Assembly (NCBI RefSeq): GCF_007558825.1 | Contig: NZ_VLTK01000014.1 | Location: 54,608 to 118,607 of the forward strand | Direction: 5' to 3' | DNA from: Brevibacterium aurantiacum | Lineage (GTDB): Bacteria > Actinomycetota > Actinomycetes > Actinomycetales > Brevibacteriaceae | DNA: 64,000 nt | In this document: positions 1 through 8,207 of the stretch, piece by piece | Position numbering within the stretch: position 1 is the first letter of the stretch | Layout of the letters: each line of letters begins with the position of its first letter | The notes under the pieces: generated by a model | What the model saw: only the letters and a program-made list of their open reading frames with translations | What the model was told of the DNA's origin: nothing | Database searches by the model: none | Position numbers and translations under genes: made by a program

Positions 1-959
1 ACCCCTCGCAGTGCGCGAGAGCCGAACGCCTCCGTTTCCATGAGATGCAGCCCCATATCCGCTGACAGGCGGCGGAACACCTTCACACCCCGGACGCTGT
101 TGCCGTGATCGTCGAGACGAGGTGAGAAGGACCCGATCCCGACCTGCCCCGGCAGCGCGCCGAGGAGACCGCCGGCGACGCCGCTCTTGGCCGGAATGCC
201 GACATCGTTGAACCATGACCCTGCCGCGTCATACATTCCGGCCGCAGCCATGACGGACAACGTGCGCCGGGACGCATGGCGGTCGATGATTCGCTGCCCG
301 GACACGGGGTGGACTCCTCCGGCAGCGAGTGTCGCCGCCATCATCGCTATATCGCGCACAGTGACAGTGATCGAACACTGGGCCGTGTACCCGGCCACAA
401 CGTCATGCGGGTCATCGTCGATGATGCCGTAGCTGCGCAGCATATGAGCAATCGACAGGTTCCGGTCGGCCGTGGCCAATTCGGATTCGCGAATGGACTC
501 GTCGATCGACAGCCTGCGTCCCGCCAGCTGCGAGAAGAAGCCGAGGGCGCGCTCCACCCTCTCCTCGATGGATGCTCCGGGCCCTACGAGGAGGCTGTGA
601 GCCGTGATCGCACCGGCATTGATCATCGGATTGCGGGGACGGTGGGAACCTGTCTCCAGAGACAGTTCGTTGAATGCCTCTCCGGAAGGATCGACTCCGA
701 CATGATCGGCGACGATGTCCTCTCCGCGATCGGCCAGCGCCGCCGCATAGGCGAAGGGCTTCGACATCGATTGGATGGAGAACTCGACATCGCAGTCGCC
801 GGCGGTATAGGAGCGCCCGTCGACTGTTGTGATCGCGACCGCGAACAGCTCAGCATCGGCGGTCTTGAGGCTAGGAATGTAGTCCGCGACGGCACCGCCG
901 TCCCCAGAGCGAAGACTGTCGAGAATCTCGGTCAGATAGTCAGGGATCGGTGTTCGCAT
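1..959 (-). CDS. glsA: glutaminase (partial, 3' end beyond window edge)
   Basis: Hydrolyses L-glutamine to glutamate and ammonia in the cytoplasm; serine-dependent, beta-lactamase-like fold. The minus strand reads open from an ATG at 959 to base 1 (about 319 codons). It shows family motifs in order: FSIQSMSKPFAYA (nucleophile Ser followed two residues later by Lys), the segment NPMINAGAI, and a C-terminal part with AKSGVAGG. A Shine-Dalgarno-like GAGAAGG sits 8 bases before the ATG. Short bacterial glutaminases are about 310 residues, so the gene either ends just outside the window or carries one of the extra C-terminal domains (STAS or cyclic-nucleotide-binding) seen in some actinobacterial forms; the window cannot tell. 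It is divergent from the hydrolase operon at 1117. Confidence 0.9.
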   Translation of the reverse strand, partial: MRTPIPDYLTEILDSLRSGDGGAVADYIPSLKTADAELFAVAITTVDGRSYTAGDCDVEFSIQSMSKPFAYAAALADRGEDIVADHVGVDPSGEAFNELSLETGSHRPRNPMINAGAITAHSLLVGPGASIEERVERALGFFSQLAGRRLSIDESIRESELATADRNLSIAHMLRSYGIIDDDPHDVVAGYTAQCSITVTVRDIAMMAATLAAGGVHPVSGQRIIDRHASRRTLSVMAAAGMYDAAGSWFNDVGIPAKSGVAGGLLGALPGQVGIGSFSPRLDDHGNSVRGVKVFRRLSADMGLHLMETEAFGSRALRG

Positions 960-1037
960 GGGTGTGCCCTTCTCGAAGAGTGCGATCGTCAAGCGGTCAG
1001 CGCCGACAACCCTGGACATGTCCATCCAACTATGGAA

Positions 1038-1069
1038 TTGTTGTCAATGCAACAAGTTGTGCGTATGCA
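1038..1069 (+). promoter_or_regulatory. MarR-type operator with overlapping promoter
   Basis: A perfect dyad TTGTTG-N6-CAACAA lies at 1038-1055. It overlaps a promoter for the rightward operon: -35 TTGTCA at 1041-1046, 17-base spacer, -10 TATGCA at 1064-1069. Dyads of this shape are typical MarR sites, and a MarR gene is the second gene of this operon, so autorepression is the simplest reading (inference). Confidence 0.6.
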
Positions 1070-1116
1070 CCAGGCCGAACCACGAGTTCGACCCCGATCC
1101 CTGAGGAGTTGCCGAT

Positions 1117-1770
1117 ATGACCGACGCTCGTTCCAAGACTCAACCCGAACCGGTCCGCGATCCATCCACTGACCGCCTGCTGACTCCCCAGAACTGTGTG
1201 GTCGCGCTCATCGACTACCAGCCGGAGCAGTACGGAACTGTGCGCTCGGCAACCAAGGAACGCATCGACCTCAACGTCCTCGCCGTGTGCAAAGCGGCCA
1301 TGAAGTACGAAGTCCCGGTCATCCTGTCGACTGTCGGCGTTGATCTGGGGGTCAATAAGTCCACTGCCGAGGCGATCAGAGCCGAGCTGCCCGGAGTCGA
1401 GGAGATCGACCGGACTGGCGTCAATGCCTGGGAAGACGAAGACTTCCGACAGGCGGTCGAAGACACCGGCCGGAAGAAGGTCGTCATGGCCGGCCTGTGG
1501 ACGGAAGTCTGCTTGACCTTCCCCACGCTGGACATGCTCGCTGAAGGCTTCGAGGTCTATCCCGTTGCTGATGCCGTGGGCGGAATCAGCAGCGACTCCC
1601 ACCACTGGGCCCTGGAACGCATGATCTCCGCGGGTGCATCGCCGCTCACCGCGATCTCCTTCGCCTCCGAACTCATGCGCAATTGGGCCCGAGAGGACTC
1701 CGATAATCTGCGCGAGATCATGAACTGGTACTTCCCGCTGAAGAACGAACTCGACAAGGCCGGGAAATAG
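1117..1770 (+). CDS. isochorismatase-family cysteine hydrolase (YcaC-like)
   Basis: 217 residues, a full-length isochorismatase-fold hydrolase. The catalytic Asp is D33 in LIDYQ and the nucleophile Cys is C132 in WTEVCLTFP; the segment NAWEDEDF and the pattern around the Cys are those of the YcaC branch, whose natural substrates remain unclear. First gene of a MarR-controlled run; the MarR gene begins 10 bases after its stop. Together with pirin and an AhpD-like protein downstream this resembles clusters answering electrophile or phenolic stress (inference). It is unlikely to act in siderophore synthesis, as no isochorismate genes are nearby. Confidence 0.85.
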   Translation: MTDARSKTQPEPVRDPSTDRLLTPQNCVVALIDYQPEQYGTVRSATKERIDLNVLAVCKAAMKYEVPVILSTVGVDLGVNKSTAEAIRAELPGVEEIDRTGVNAWEDEDFRQAVEDTGRKKVVMAGLWTEVCLTFPTLDMLAEGFEVYPVADAVGGISSDSHHWALERMISAGASPLTAISFASELMRNWAREDSDNLREIMNWYFPLKNELDKAGK

Positions 1771-1780
1771 GAAACGAACC

Positions 1781-2233
1781 ATGGAACTGGCCGGCTGCGG
1801 GCCCATCACCGTGTGGCGACGGATGCTTGAGAAGCACGCAGACCTCGTCGACACTCTGGAGGCCAAGCTCCGCGCCGATCACGGCCTCACGGCCACCGAG
1901 TTCGACGTCCTCATCAATATCCCGTCGACGACCACGATCCGCCACCGCGAACTTCTGCACCAGATTGTGCTCAGCCGCAGTGCGCTCTCACGATTGCTGG
2001 GTCGCTTGGAGACACGTGGACTCGTCACCCAGACCTCAGATTCGACCGATCAACGCGGAGTCTGTGTGGAACTGACACCCGATGGACTGCGATTGAAACG
2101 CGAATCTGCACGCACCAACGCAGACATCGTCCGCACCGCCTTCGCTGGTTTGACGGAAGAGAATCTCAGCGTCCTCCTCGATTTGGTCGATCAGATCCAA
2201 CCGAGTCCAGCAGAACCGAGCGGACCACGATGA
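1781..2233 (+). CDS. MarR-family transcriptional regulator
   Basis: 150 residues with a winged helix-turn-helix: LTATEFDVLINI, then RHRELLHQIVLSRSALSRLL as the recognition region, then a wing with TDQRGVCVELTPDG. Length and layout are normal for MarR dimers. It sits between the YcaC-like hydrolase and pirin in one transcription unit. The dyad TTGTTG-N6-CAACAA at 1038-1055, over the promoter of the unit, is its likely operator. The ligand is unknown; no cysteine placed like that of OhrR is evident, so direct thiol sensing is not supported. Confidence 0.85.
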   Translation: MELAGCGPITVWRRMLEKHADLVDTLEAKLRADHGLTATEFDVLINIPSTTTIRHRELLHQIVLSRSALSRLLGRLETRGLVTQTSDSTDQRGVCVELTPDGLRLKRESARTNADIVRTAFAGLTEENLSVLLDLVDQIQPSPAEPSGPR

Positions 2234-2269
2234 CCGCCGAGGTGGGTCGGCAGTGAGAAGGAGACACCA

Positions 2270-3328
2270 ATGAGCAACGTCGAAGCCCAACCTGACCAAG
2301 TGGTCTGCCGGGCCGGTGGCCTGCCCGGACCGCAATGTGATGAGCGAGGCCGCTCGCCGGTCGAGATCATTCCGTCTCGAGACGTGCCCCTCGGAGGGCC
2401 CCGGGCGATGACCGTGCGCCGGACCCTGCCCCAGAGGCAGCGTTCGCTCATCGGCCCGTGGTGCTTCGTCGACCACTACGGTCCCAATGATGTTTCAGGC
2501 TCAGCGGGTATGGACGTCGCTCCGCACCCACATACCGGTCTGCAGACCGTGAGTTGGCTCTTCGAAGGAGCGGTCCAGCACATCGATTCCGGCGGACATG
2601 CCGGCCTGGTGCTGCCCGGGGAAGTGAACCTCATGACCGCAGGGCGCGGCATCTGCCACTCGGAGGTGTCGACGGAAGACACGTCGAATCTCCACGGGGT
2701 CCAACTGTGGTTGGCCCTGCCTGATCACACCCGCCACCAGGAAGCACGCGAGTTCGAGCACTTCGCACCCGAGGTCACGAGCTTCGACGGAGGCGAGTTC
2801 CTCGTCTTCCTCGGCCAGCTGTGGGGTTCGGCCTCACCCGTGAGCACCCATTCGCCCCTTCTTGGCGCGGAGATCCGTCTGGATCCCGGCGCAAGCGTCG
2901 ACCTTCCCGTCGATGAGACCTTCGAACACGGTGTCCTCGTCGACGCCGGCGACATCACCCTCGAGAACGTTCCGCTGCCGGTCAACTCCATCGGATACAC
3001 CGGCGTCGGCCTGAAGGAGATGCGCATCAGCAACCGCGCAGACACCACGGCACGGGTCGTCCTCCTCGGCGGTGAGCCGTTCCCCGAGCAGATCGTCATG
3101 TGGTGGAACTTCGTGGGCCGCACCCACGAGGAGATCAGCCGGTTCCGGCAGGAATGGCAAGACGAGGGTGATCGGTTCGGCGAGGTCGAGGGCTACGTCG
3201 GCCAGGGCGGGCCAGGATCCAACGCCGAGGGCCTCGGACGCCTCCCCGCGCCGAGGCTGCCCGACGTGACCATCAAAGCGCGCAGAAATCCGCCGCCGCA
3301 GGTTCAGGGCGGGCCCGAGAGCAGCTGA
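2270..3328 (+). CDS. pirin family protein
   Basis: 352 residues, bicupin fold. The N-terminal cupin carries the pirin signature: FVDHYGPN, then PHPHTGLQTVSWLFEG and the region around GRGICHSE, giving the usual His/His/His/Glu metal site. Bacterial pirins of this type can show quercetinase-like activity or act as regulators; which applies here cannot be read from sequence. A longer-than-usual C-terminal tail (about the last 50 residues, Gly/Pro-rich) follows the second cupin. Start ATG at 2270 has GAAGGAG upstream. Third gene in the MarR-led unit. Confidence 0.88.
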   Translation: MSNVEAQPDQVVCRAGGLPGPQCDERGRSPVEIIPSRDVPLGGPRAMTVRRTLPQRQRSLIGPWCFVDHYGPNDVSGSAGMDVAPHPHTGLQTVSWLFEGAVQHIDSGGHAGLVLPGEVNLMTAGRGICHSEVSTEDTSNLHGVQLWLALPDHTRHQEAREFEHFAPEVTSFDGGEFLVFLGQLWGSASPVSTHSPLLGAEIRLDPGASVDLPVDETFEHGVLVDAGDITLENVPLPVNSIGYTGVGLKEMRISNRADTTARVVLLGGEPFPEQIVMWWNFVGRTHEEISRFRQEWQDEGDRFGEVEGYVGQGGPGSNAEGLGRLPAPRLPDVTIKARRNPPPQVQGGPESS

Positions 3329-3382
3329 GCACACCTCAGCGATTGTGAGTTCACCATAGTGATGAGAGCAGAGGAGAAAGCA

Positions 3383-3760
3383 ATGAGCGAAGCACTCAAG
3401 GATTCCACGGGCGCAGACGTGCATGTGGAACTCGATGATCAGGGACAGTCCTACGTCATCACAGTCGACGGCGGTGAGGTCGCCGGTCACGCCTACTTCC
3501 TTCCCGGGCCGGAGGCCGAGACTGAACGGATCTTCTACCACACGGTCGTCGATGAGGCCTTCGGCGGTCGGGGCCTGTCGAAGGTTCTCGTCGCACAGGC
3601 TCTGGCCGACTCCCGGGAGAAGAGCATCACCGTGGTGCCGGTCTGCCCGCTGTTCGTGAAGAAGCTCAATGACACCGGAGACGACTATCAAGCTGAAGGC
3701 GGTCGATTCCGCAAGGCAACCGGTGCGGATATCGACATCGTCAAGAGGCACGCTGAATGA
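3383..3760 (+). CDS. small GNAT-like N-acetyltransferase (COG2388/YjdJ type)
   Basis: 125 residues from the ATG at 3383, chosen because GAGGAG lies 6 bases before it; an in-frame GTG at 3359 would add eight residues without a ribosome site. The core IFYHTVVDEAFGGRGLSKVLVAQAL, split by the acetyl-CoA loop GGRGLS, and VVPVCPLFVKKL are characteristic of the short Gcn5-related acetyltransferase family. Its stop overlaps the start of the next gene by four bases, showing translational coupling to the AhpD-like protein. Substrate unknown. Confidence 0.8.
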   Translation: MSEALKDSTGADVHVELDDQGQSYVITVDGGEVAGHAYFLPGPEAETERIFYHTVVDEAFGGRGLSKVLVAQALADSREKSITVVPVCPLFVKKLNDTGDDYQAEGGRFRKATGADIDIVKRHAE

Positions 3761-4224
3761 ACGCCAATCGCCCGTATGTGGACAAGACCCACCCAGAGGT
3801 CTACAAGGCCCTGGCGCAGACCGCCACCGCATCCCGCAAAGCCGCTCGGGCGGCCGGGCTAGGCGACGGTCTCATCGAACTCATCAACATGAGGGTCTCT
3901 CAGATCAACGGCTGCCGGACCTGTTTGAGTATCCACGCCCCGGCCGCACGGAAGGCCGGCATCGATCAGCTCAAGCTCGACGTGCTGCCCAGCTGGCGTG
4001 AGGCCGAGATCTTCGATGACAGCGAGAAATCCGCACTCCTCATCGCCGAGACGCTGACCATCCTCGACAAGAGCGCTGATCGTGACGAGATCGCCGCCGA
4101 GGCGGGACAGCATCTGAGCACCGAGCAGATCTCCGCCATCGAATGGACAGTGACGCTGATCAACGCGTTCAACAGAATCTCGATCGCGAGCAATCACCCG
4201 GTCGTCGGCGCGAAAGCAGTGTGA
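3757..4224 (+). CDS. carboxymuconolactone decarboxylase family protein (AhpD-like)
   Basis: 155 residues, all-helical AhpD/CMD fold. The redox motif is NGCRTCLSIHAPAARKAG, a CxxC followed by His three residues after the second Cys, as in AhpD-type alkylhydroperoxidases, so a thiol peroxidase or disulfide role is more likely than lactone decarboxylation. Overlaps the preceding acetyltransferase (ATGA junction). The neighbours pirin, YcaC-like hydrolase and MarR fit an oxidative or electrophile stress unit (inference). Confidence 0.85.
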   Translation: MNANRPYVDKTHPEVYKALAQTATASRKAARAAGLGDGLIELINMRVSQINGCRTCLSIHAPAARKAGIDQLKLDVLPSWREAEIFDDSEKSALLIAETLTILDKSADRDEIAAEAGQHLSTEQISAIEWTVTLINAFNRISIASNHPVVGAKAV

Positions 4225-4228
4225 TCAC

Positions 4229-5257
4229 ATGGGCCACAGAATGATCCCGGACGTCGACTTCCGCTCGGACACGGTGACCCGGCCCAGCGAGGGAATGCGC
4301 AAGGCCATGGCCGACGCCGAGGTGGGCGACGCAGTCTATGACGAAGACCCGACGACCAACCGGTTGGAGTCGATGACCGCCGAAATCCTCGGCAAGGAAG
4401 CGGGACTGTTCTTCCCGTCGGCAACTCAGGCCAACCTCGCCGGGATCATGGCCCACTGCGGACGCGGCGATGAGTACATCGTCGGTCAGACCGCACACGC
4501 CTACCGCGACGAAGGCGGGGGAGCAGCAGTCCTGGGATCGATCCAGCCCCAACCTCTGCCCAACGAACCCGAGGGCATCATCGATCTCGACGCGATCACC
4601 TCGGCGATCAAGCCCGATGATTTTCACAATCCGGTCACCCGACTGCTGACCTTGGAGAACACCTTCAACGGTCGTCCCCTGCCCGAGGGCTACGTCGCGG
4701 AGGCGACCGAGCTGGCGCGCAGCCACGGCTTGTCGACCCACCTCGACGGGGCGCGAATGATGAACGCGGCCGTGGCCACGGACAGCAGGCCTTCATCCGT
4801 CGCGAGTGACTTCGACTCGGCCTCTCTGTGTCTGTCGAAGGGCCTCGGCGCACCAGTCGGTGCTGTCTTCGCCGGACCCAGAGACCTTGTTGATCGAGCC
4901 AAACGCATCCGCAAGCTGCTCGGCGGCGGAATGCGCCAGACCGGGGTGCTCGCCGCAGCCGGGATCTATGCGCTCGAGAACAACGTGAACCGTCTGCGTG
5001 AGGATCACGATCGGGCAGATCGTCTCTCCGAAATGTTCAAGGACTTTCCCGAACTCGGTGCCGCTGAGGCGCGGACCAACATGGTCTTCCTCTCCCCAGA
5101 CGGCGTCGACATGCCCGCCTTCGCAGCCTTCCTCGCCGAACGCGGCATCATCACCGGTGCCGGACACGGAAAGCCGCGGTGGGTCACGCACCTGGACATC
5201 GACGATGAAGCGATCGAGTCAGTGCGGCGGGCGTGCAAGGAGTACTTCGGGCGGTAG
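4229..5257 (+). CDS. low-specificity L-threonine aldolase
   Basis: 342 residues, PLP fold-type I. Cleaves L-threonine or L-allo-threonine to glycine and acetaldehyde. Visible family landmarks: DFRSDTVTRPS at the N-terminus, H90 in the stretch that stacks on PLP, HLDGARMMNA with D173, and the Schiff-base lysine K204 in CLSKGLGAPVG. An alternative start four codons later (MIPDVDF) is equally plausible. It begins 4 bases after the AhpD-like gene and is the last member of the run; it converges on the MFS gene with only 13 bases between the stops and no clear terminator. Confidence 0.92.
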   Translation: MGHRMIPDVDFRSDTVTRPSEGMRKAMADAEVGDAVYDEDPTTNRLESMTAEILGKEAGLFFPSATQANLAGIMAHCGRGDEYIVGQTAHAYRDEGGGAAVLGSIQPQPLPNEPEGIIDLDAITSAIKPDDFHNPVTRLLTLENTFNGRPLPEGYVAEATELARSHGLSTHLDGARMMNAAVATDSRPSSVASDFDSASLCLSKGLGAPVGAVFAGPRDLVDRAKRIRKLLGGGMRQTGVLAAAGIYALENNVNRLREDHDRADRLSEMFKDFPELGAAEARTNMVFLSPDGVDMPAFAAFLAERGIITGAGHGKPRWVTHLDIDDEAIESVRRACKEYFGR

Positions 5258-5270
5258 TCTCTTCGTCGGC

Positions 5271-6446
5271 TCAGCCGTTCCGCGGTCCGGCAAAGGTGCG
5301 GCGGCTGATGACGATGGTGAACGTGAGCCCGAGTGCCACGAGGCCAGTCATCGCGAACAGCAGCGTCCACTGGTCGTTGTCGCCGAGAGCGCCTCCGACC
5401 GATGTGCCCAGTGCACTGCCAGCGAACAGGCATCCTGCGAAGAGAGCGACGACGGTTCCGCGCGCCCGCGGGAGGACAGCCGTGGCCCAGGTCTGCAGCG
5501 AGGAATGCTGGAAGGACCAGGTTGCTCCGAGCAGGAGTGCGGCGATGATGACTGTCAGCGTGGACAGATGAACGGTGAGGACGGCGAATCCGATCACGGT
5601 CGCAGCGCCGCCGATGACCATGAGCCGGGGCATGCTCAGCCTGCGACTGAGCACCTTGACCATGCGGCTGGTGATGATGACGCCGACCCCATAGGCGGCA
5701 GTGGCGAGACCTGCGACTGCCGCGCCGACTCCCTGAGATTGCAGTGCTGGTGCGAGCAGGGTCAGAACGCCGAGGACCACAGCGCCTTCCACGAACGCCA
5801 GACTGATGACGATGAGGACCCAGCGGTTGGTCACCGCCGCCTGGAGGGTTGAGAAGACTCCGATCTGCTCCTCGCGGGCGGGTTCGCGCAGCCGCCGAAG
5901 ACCGAAGACACAGCCCACGGCCAGAACCGCGGGAATGGCGAAGACGATCCGCCAATCGGCGAAGTGCGCGAGGACCCCGGCCAGCGCTGTGGCACTGGCA
6001 GTTCCGACGGCGATCGCGGCCATGAGATCGGTCAGCGCCGGCTGCCGATGAGCCTCGGCGACGGTGTCCCCGACATAGGTCATGGACGTGGGAACGATTG
6101 CTCCGTAGAACGCACCCGATAAGGCGCGAGCGATGACGAGGATCGTCAGGGTCGGCGCGAAGGTCGCCACCACTCCTGCCGCCGCCGCGGCAATCAGAGT
6201 CGCCTTCATCAGAGGGATGCGCCCGATGCGATCGGAGAGCACTCCCCAGACGGGTTGGCTGATGCCATAGGCCAGAAAATAGGAGCTGGCGATCGTCAGT
6301 GCCTGAGTCAGAGTCGCACCCAGATCGGCCGCGACGAGAACGATCAGAGGACTGATCGCGAAACGGTCGAAGCTGCTGACGAACGCGGCCAAGGAGACGG
6401 GCACCGGAGGCCGCGTCGGGCCTGGCGGGACAGCGACAGTACTCAC
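5271..6446 (-). CDS. MFS transporter
   Basis: 391 residues with twelve predicted membrane segments, consistent with the drug/metabolite exporter branch of the major facilitator superfamily. Motif A in the loop after helix 2 is GVLSDRIGRIPLMK. It starts with GTG at 6446, eight bases after a -10-like TACAGT, so the leader is very short and no Shine-Dalgarno is visible. Substrate not deducible. Divergent from the Nramp-like gene. Confidence 0.85.
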   Translation of the reverse strand: MSTVAVPPGPTRPPVPVSLAAFVSSFDRFAISPLIVLVAADLGATLTQALTIASSYFLAYGISQPVWGVLSDRIGRIPLMKATLIAAAAAGVVATFAPTLTILVIARALSGAFYGAIVPTSMTYVGDTVAEAHRQPALTDLMAAIAVGTASATALAGVLAHFADWRIVFAIPAVLAVGCVFGLRRLREPAREEQIGVFSTLQAAVTNRWVLIVISLAFVEGAVVLGVLTLLAPALQSQGVGAAVAGLATAAYGVGVIITSRMVKVLSRRLSMPRLMVIGGAATVIGFAVLTVHLSTLTVIIAALLLGATWSFQHSSLQTWATAVLPRARGTVVALFAGCLFAGSALGTSVGGALGDNDQWTLLFAMTGLVALGLTFTIVISRRTFAGPRNG

Positions 6447-6459
6447 GCTGGACTACTGT
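6436..6459. promoter_or_regulatory. dyad over the MFS start
   Basis: ACAGTA-N12-TACTGT (arms 6436-6441 and 6454-6459) spans the GTG start of the MFS gene and includes its -10-like TACAGT. It could be an operator, but the arms are short and no dedicated regulator is adjacent. The rest of 6460-6641 holds nothing else recognised. Confidence 0.3.
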
Positions 6460-6641
6460 ACTCCGAGCGGGGCAGACGTCTGACGGCGATCTCAGTGACC
6501 GTGGGTGAGTGCTCCTGGCCCAGTTGTTTCCCGGGTGTTGAGACCAGACCGTGGGAATCTCGAGGATCGGCCATACTCACCTGAGCGAACGACGCCAGCG
6601 CCGTCGTCGACGAACACCTGTGAAGGAGCCACACCCCACTC

Positions 6642-7952
6642 ATGTCCGCCGAAACGACACCGCAGACCAAGGGCGCCACCACCTCGGCGCCGGCAACATT
6701 GACCGGACGGCTGCGGCTGATCGGACCGGGCATCGTCCTGGCCCTGGCCAGCGTCGGAGCCTCAGACATGATCACGACGATGAACTCCGGGGCCGAGTAC
6801 GGGCTCGCGCTCATCTGGGTCTTCACCGTCGGCATCCTCCTCAAATTCGTCCTCTCTGAGGCGGTCTCCCGCCTGCAGATGAGCGGTGACCGGTCGCTGC
6901 TGTCCCACCTGACCTCATTCGGCGGGCGTCTCTTCCCAGCTCTGTTCCTCATCGCCGAGCTGCTCGTCGGTCTCTTCTTCGGTGCGGGCGTCATCGCCGT
7001 GACGACGAACATCCTGCAGGCGCTCTTTCCGGTGCTGCCGTTCTGGCCGACGGCGGACGTCGTCCTGCTCTCCGCTGCGGTCCTCGTCGGCATCGGACGC
7101 TACGGTCTGGTTGAGAAGGCGATGATCGGCTTCGGCATCATCATGTTCTTCGGCATTCTTGCCCTCGCGATCTCCGTGTTCCAGGGCCAGAGTGCCCAGG
7201 AGGTCGCTGCAGAGACCATTGCCCCGACCTTCCCGAACGGGTCGATCATCACCGTCATGTCGCTCATCGGCGGCGTGGGCGGTGCGACGGGAATCCTCGC
7301 CTACTCGTACTGGATCCGTGAGAAGTCCTGGCGTGACGCCCAGTGGAAACCGGTCGTGCGCATCGACCTGTTCATCAGCTACGGACTGGTGTTCGTTTTC
7401 GCCGTAGCCATGAGCGCCGTGGGTGCCTTCATCCTCTACGGGCAGGGTTTCACGATCGCCGACAACGGCTCGCTCTTCGCCATCGCCGACAGCCTGGTCA
7501 CCCGCATCGGTGAACCGGGTCGCATCATCTTCCTCATCAGCTTCCTCGCAGTGGTCTACACGAGCGTGCTCGGCGGATTCTCCGGCATCGCCTATGTCAC
7601 CGCCGACTGCATCCGGGTGCTGCGCCGCTTCCCGCATCAGGACAAGCCTGAGTTCGAGATGTCGGCGAAGTCCGTCGAGTTCCGTGGCGCAATCGTCTAC
7701 CTGTCCGTCGCCACATTGATCATCATGGGCCTGGGCAAACCGGTCACCCTGGTGCTCATCTACGCCGCGATCAGCGCCTTCATCCTGCCGGTGCTCGCGA
7801 TTGCCCTTCTTGTCATCCTCAATCGAACTTCGGTGCCGGCGGCACTCCGGAATCGCCGACTGTCGAATGTGCTCCTGAGTGTGTGCTTCCTGCTCTTCGG
7901 CTTCCTCGCTGTGCTGCAGGCCAGGGAGTCGGTGATGGGGCTGCTGGGGTAG
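6642..7952 (+). CDS. Nramp-like secondary transporter with altered metal motifs
   Basis: 436 residues, about eleven membrane helices, with overall Nramp (SLC11) layout: GPGIVLALASVGASDM in helix 1 and GGVGGATGILAYSYWIREK in helix 6. Classic Nramps have DPGN in helix 1 and an Ala-x-x-Met-Pro-His stretch in helix 6 to bind Mn2+ or Fe2+; here helix 1 reads GASDMIT and helix 6 has no Met-Pro-His. The substrate is therefore probably not an ordinary transition metal (inference). GAAGGAG lies 13 bases before the ATG, rather far. Monocistronic as far as visible. Confidence 0.75.
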   Translation: MSAETTPQTKGATTSAPATLTGRLRLIGPGIVLALASVGASDMITTMNSGAEYGLALIWVFTVGILLKFVLSEAVSRLQMSGDRSLLSHLTSFGGRLFPALFLIAELLVGLFFGAGVIAVTTNILQALFPVLPFWPTADVVLLSAAVLVGIGRYGLVEKAMIGFGIIMFFGILALAISVFQGQSAQEVAAETIAPTFPNGSIITVMSLIGGVGGATGILAYSYWIREKSWRDAQWKPVVRIDLFISYGLVFVFAVAMSAVGAFILYGQGFTIADNGSLFAIADSLVTRIGEPGRIIFLISFLAVVYTSVLGGFSGIAYVTADCIRVLRRFPHQDKPEFEMSAKSVEFRGAIVYLSVATLIIMGLGKPVTLVLIYAAISAFILPVLAIALLVILNRTSVPAALRNRRLSNVLLSVCFLLFGFLAVLQARESVMGLLG

Positions 7953-8040
7953 CAGATATTTTCCGGGTAAGGGTTTGCCGCCCCACCAGGACAGACGGTG
8001 AATAACGGGTTCGCATGCGCTACCTTTTTCCAGGTCCGGC

Positions 8041-8120
8041 TCGCTCCCGTCCGGAGCAAATCCACGTCGGATTGTCGACGATGTTGCGGGTTCCTCTGAC
8101 CAGTGAGTGAATGGAGTCCA
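8041..8120 (-). pseudogene. remnant of an aldo/keto reductase 3' end
   Basis: Read on the minus strand this stretch encodes LVRGTRNIVDNPTWICSGRE, closely matching the C-terminus of the intact reductase at 19482-20504 (VEGTRNIVDNPTWISSGRE). By hand alignment about 65 of 80 bases agree with 19482-19561, in the same orientation. Upstream of 8120 similarity is lost and the stop codon is not kept, so it is a fragment. It sits between the Nramp-like gene and the amidase; the rest of 7953-8207 shows nothing else. Confidence 0.75.
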
Positions 8121-8207
8121 ATTTCGGTGTGACTCCTATCTGGGCCGAGTGATGGTGAATCGTGGTGAAGTAGTCTGAAGCAATTGACTAACTGAGAACC
8201 CCGATGT

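Noticed and set aside
276..1172. 298-residue plus-strand open frame
   Set aside because: Antisense to glutaminase, whose motifs are unmistakable on the minus strand.
5005..5955. 316-residue minus-strand open frame
   Set aside because: Arg/Ser/Pro-rich shadow across the threonine aldolase and MFS genes; both overlapped genes have clear families.
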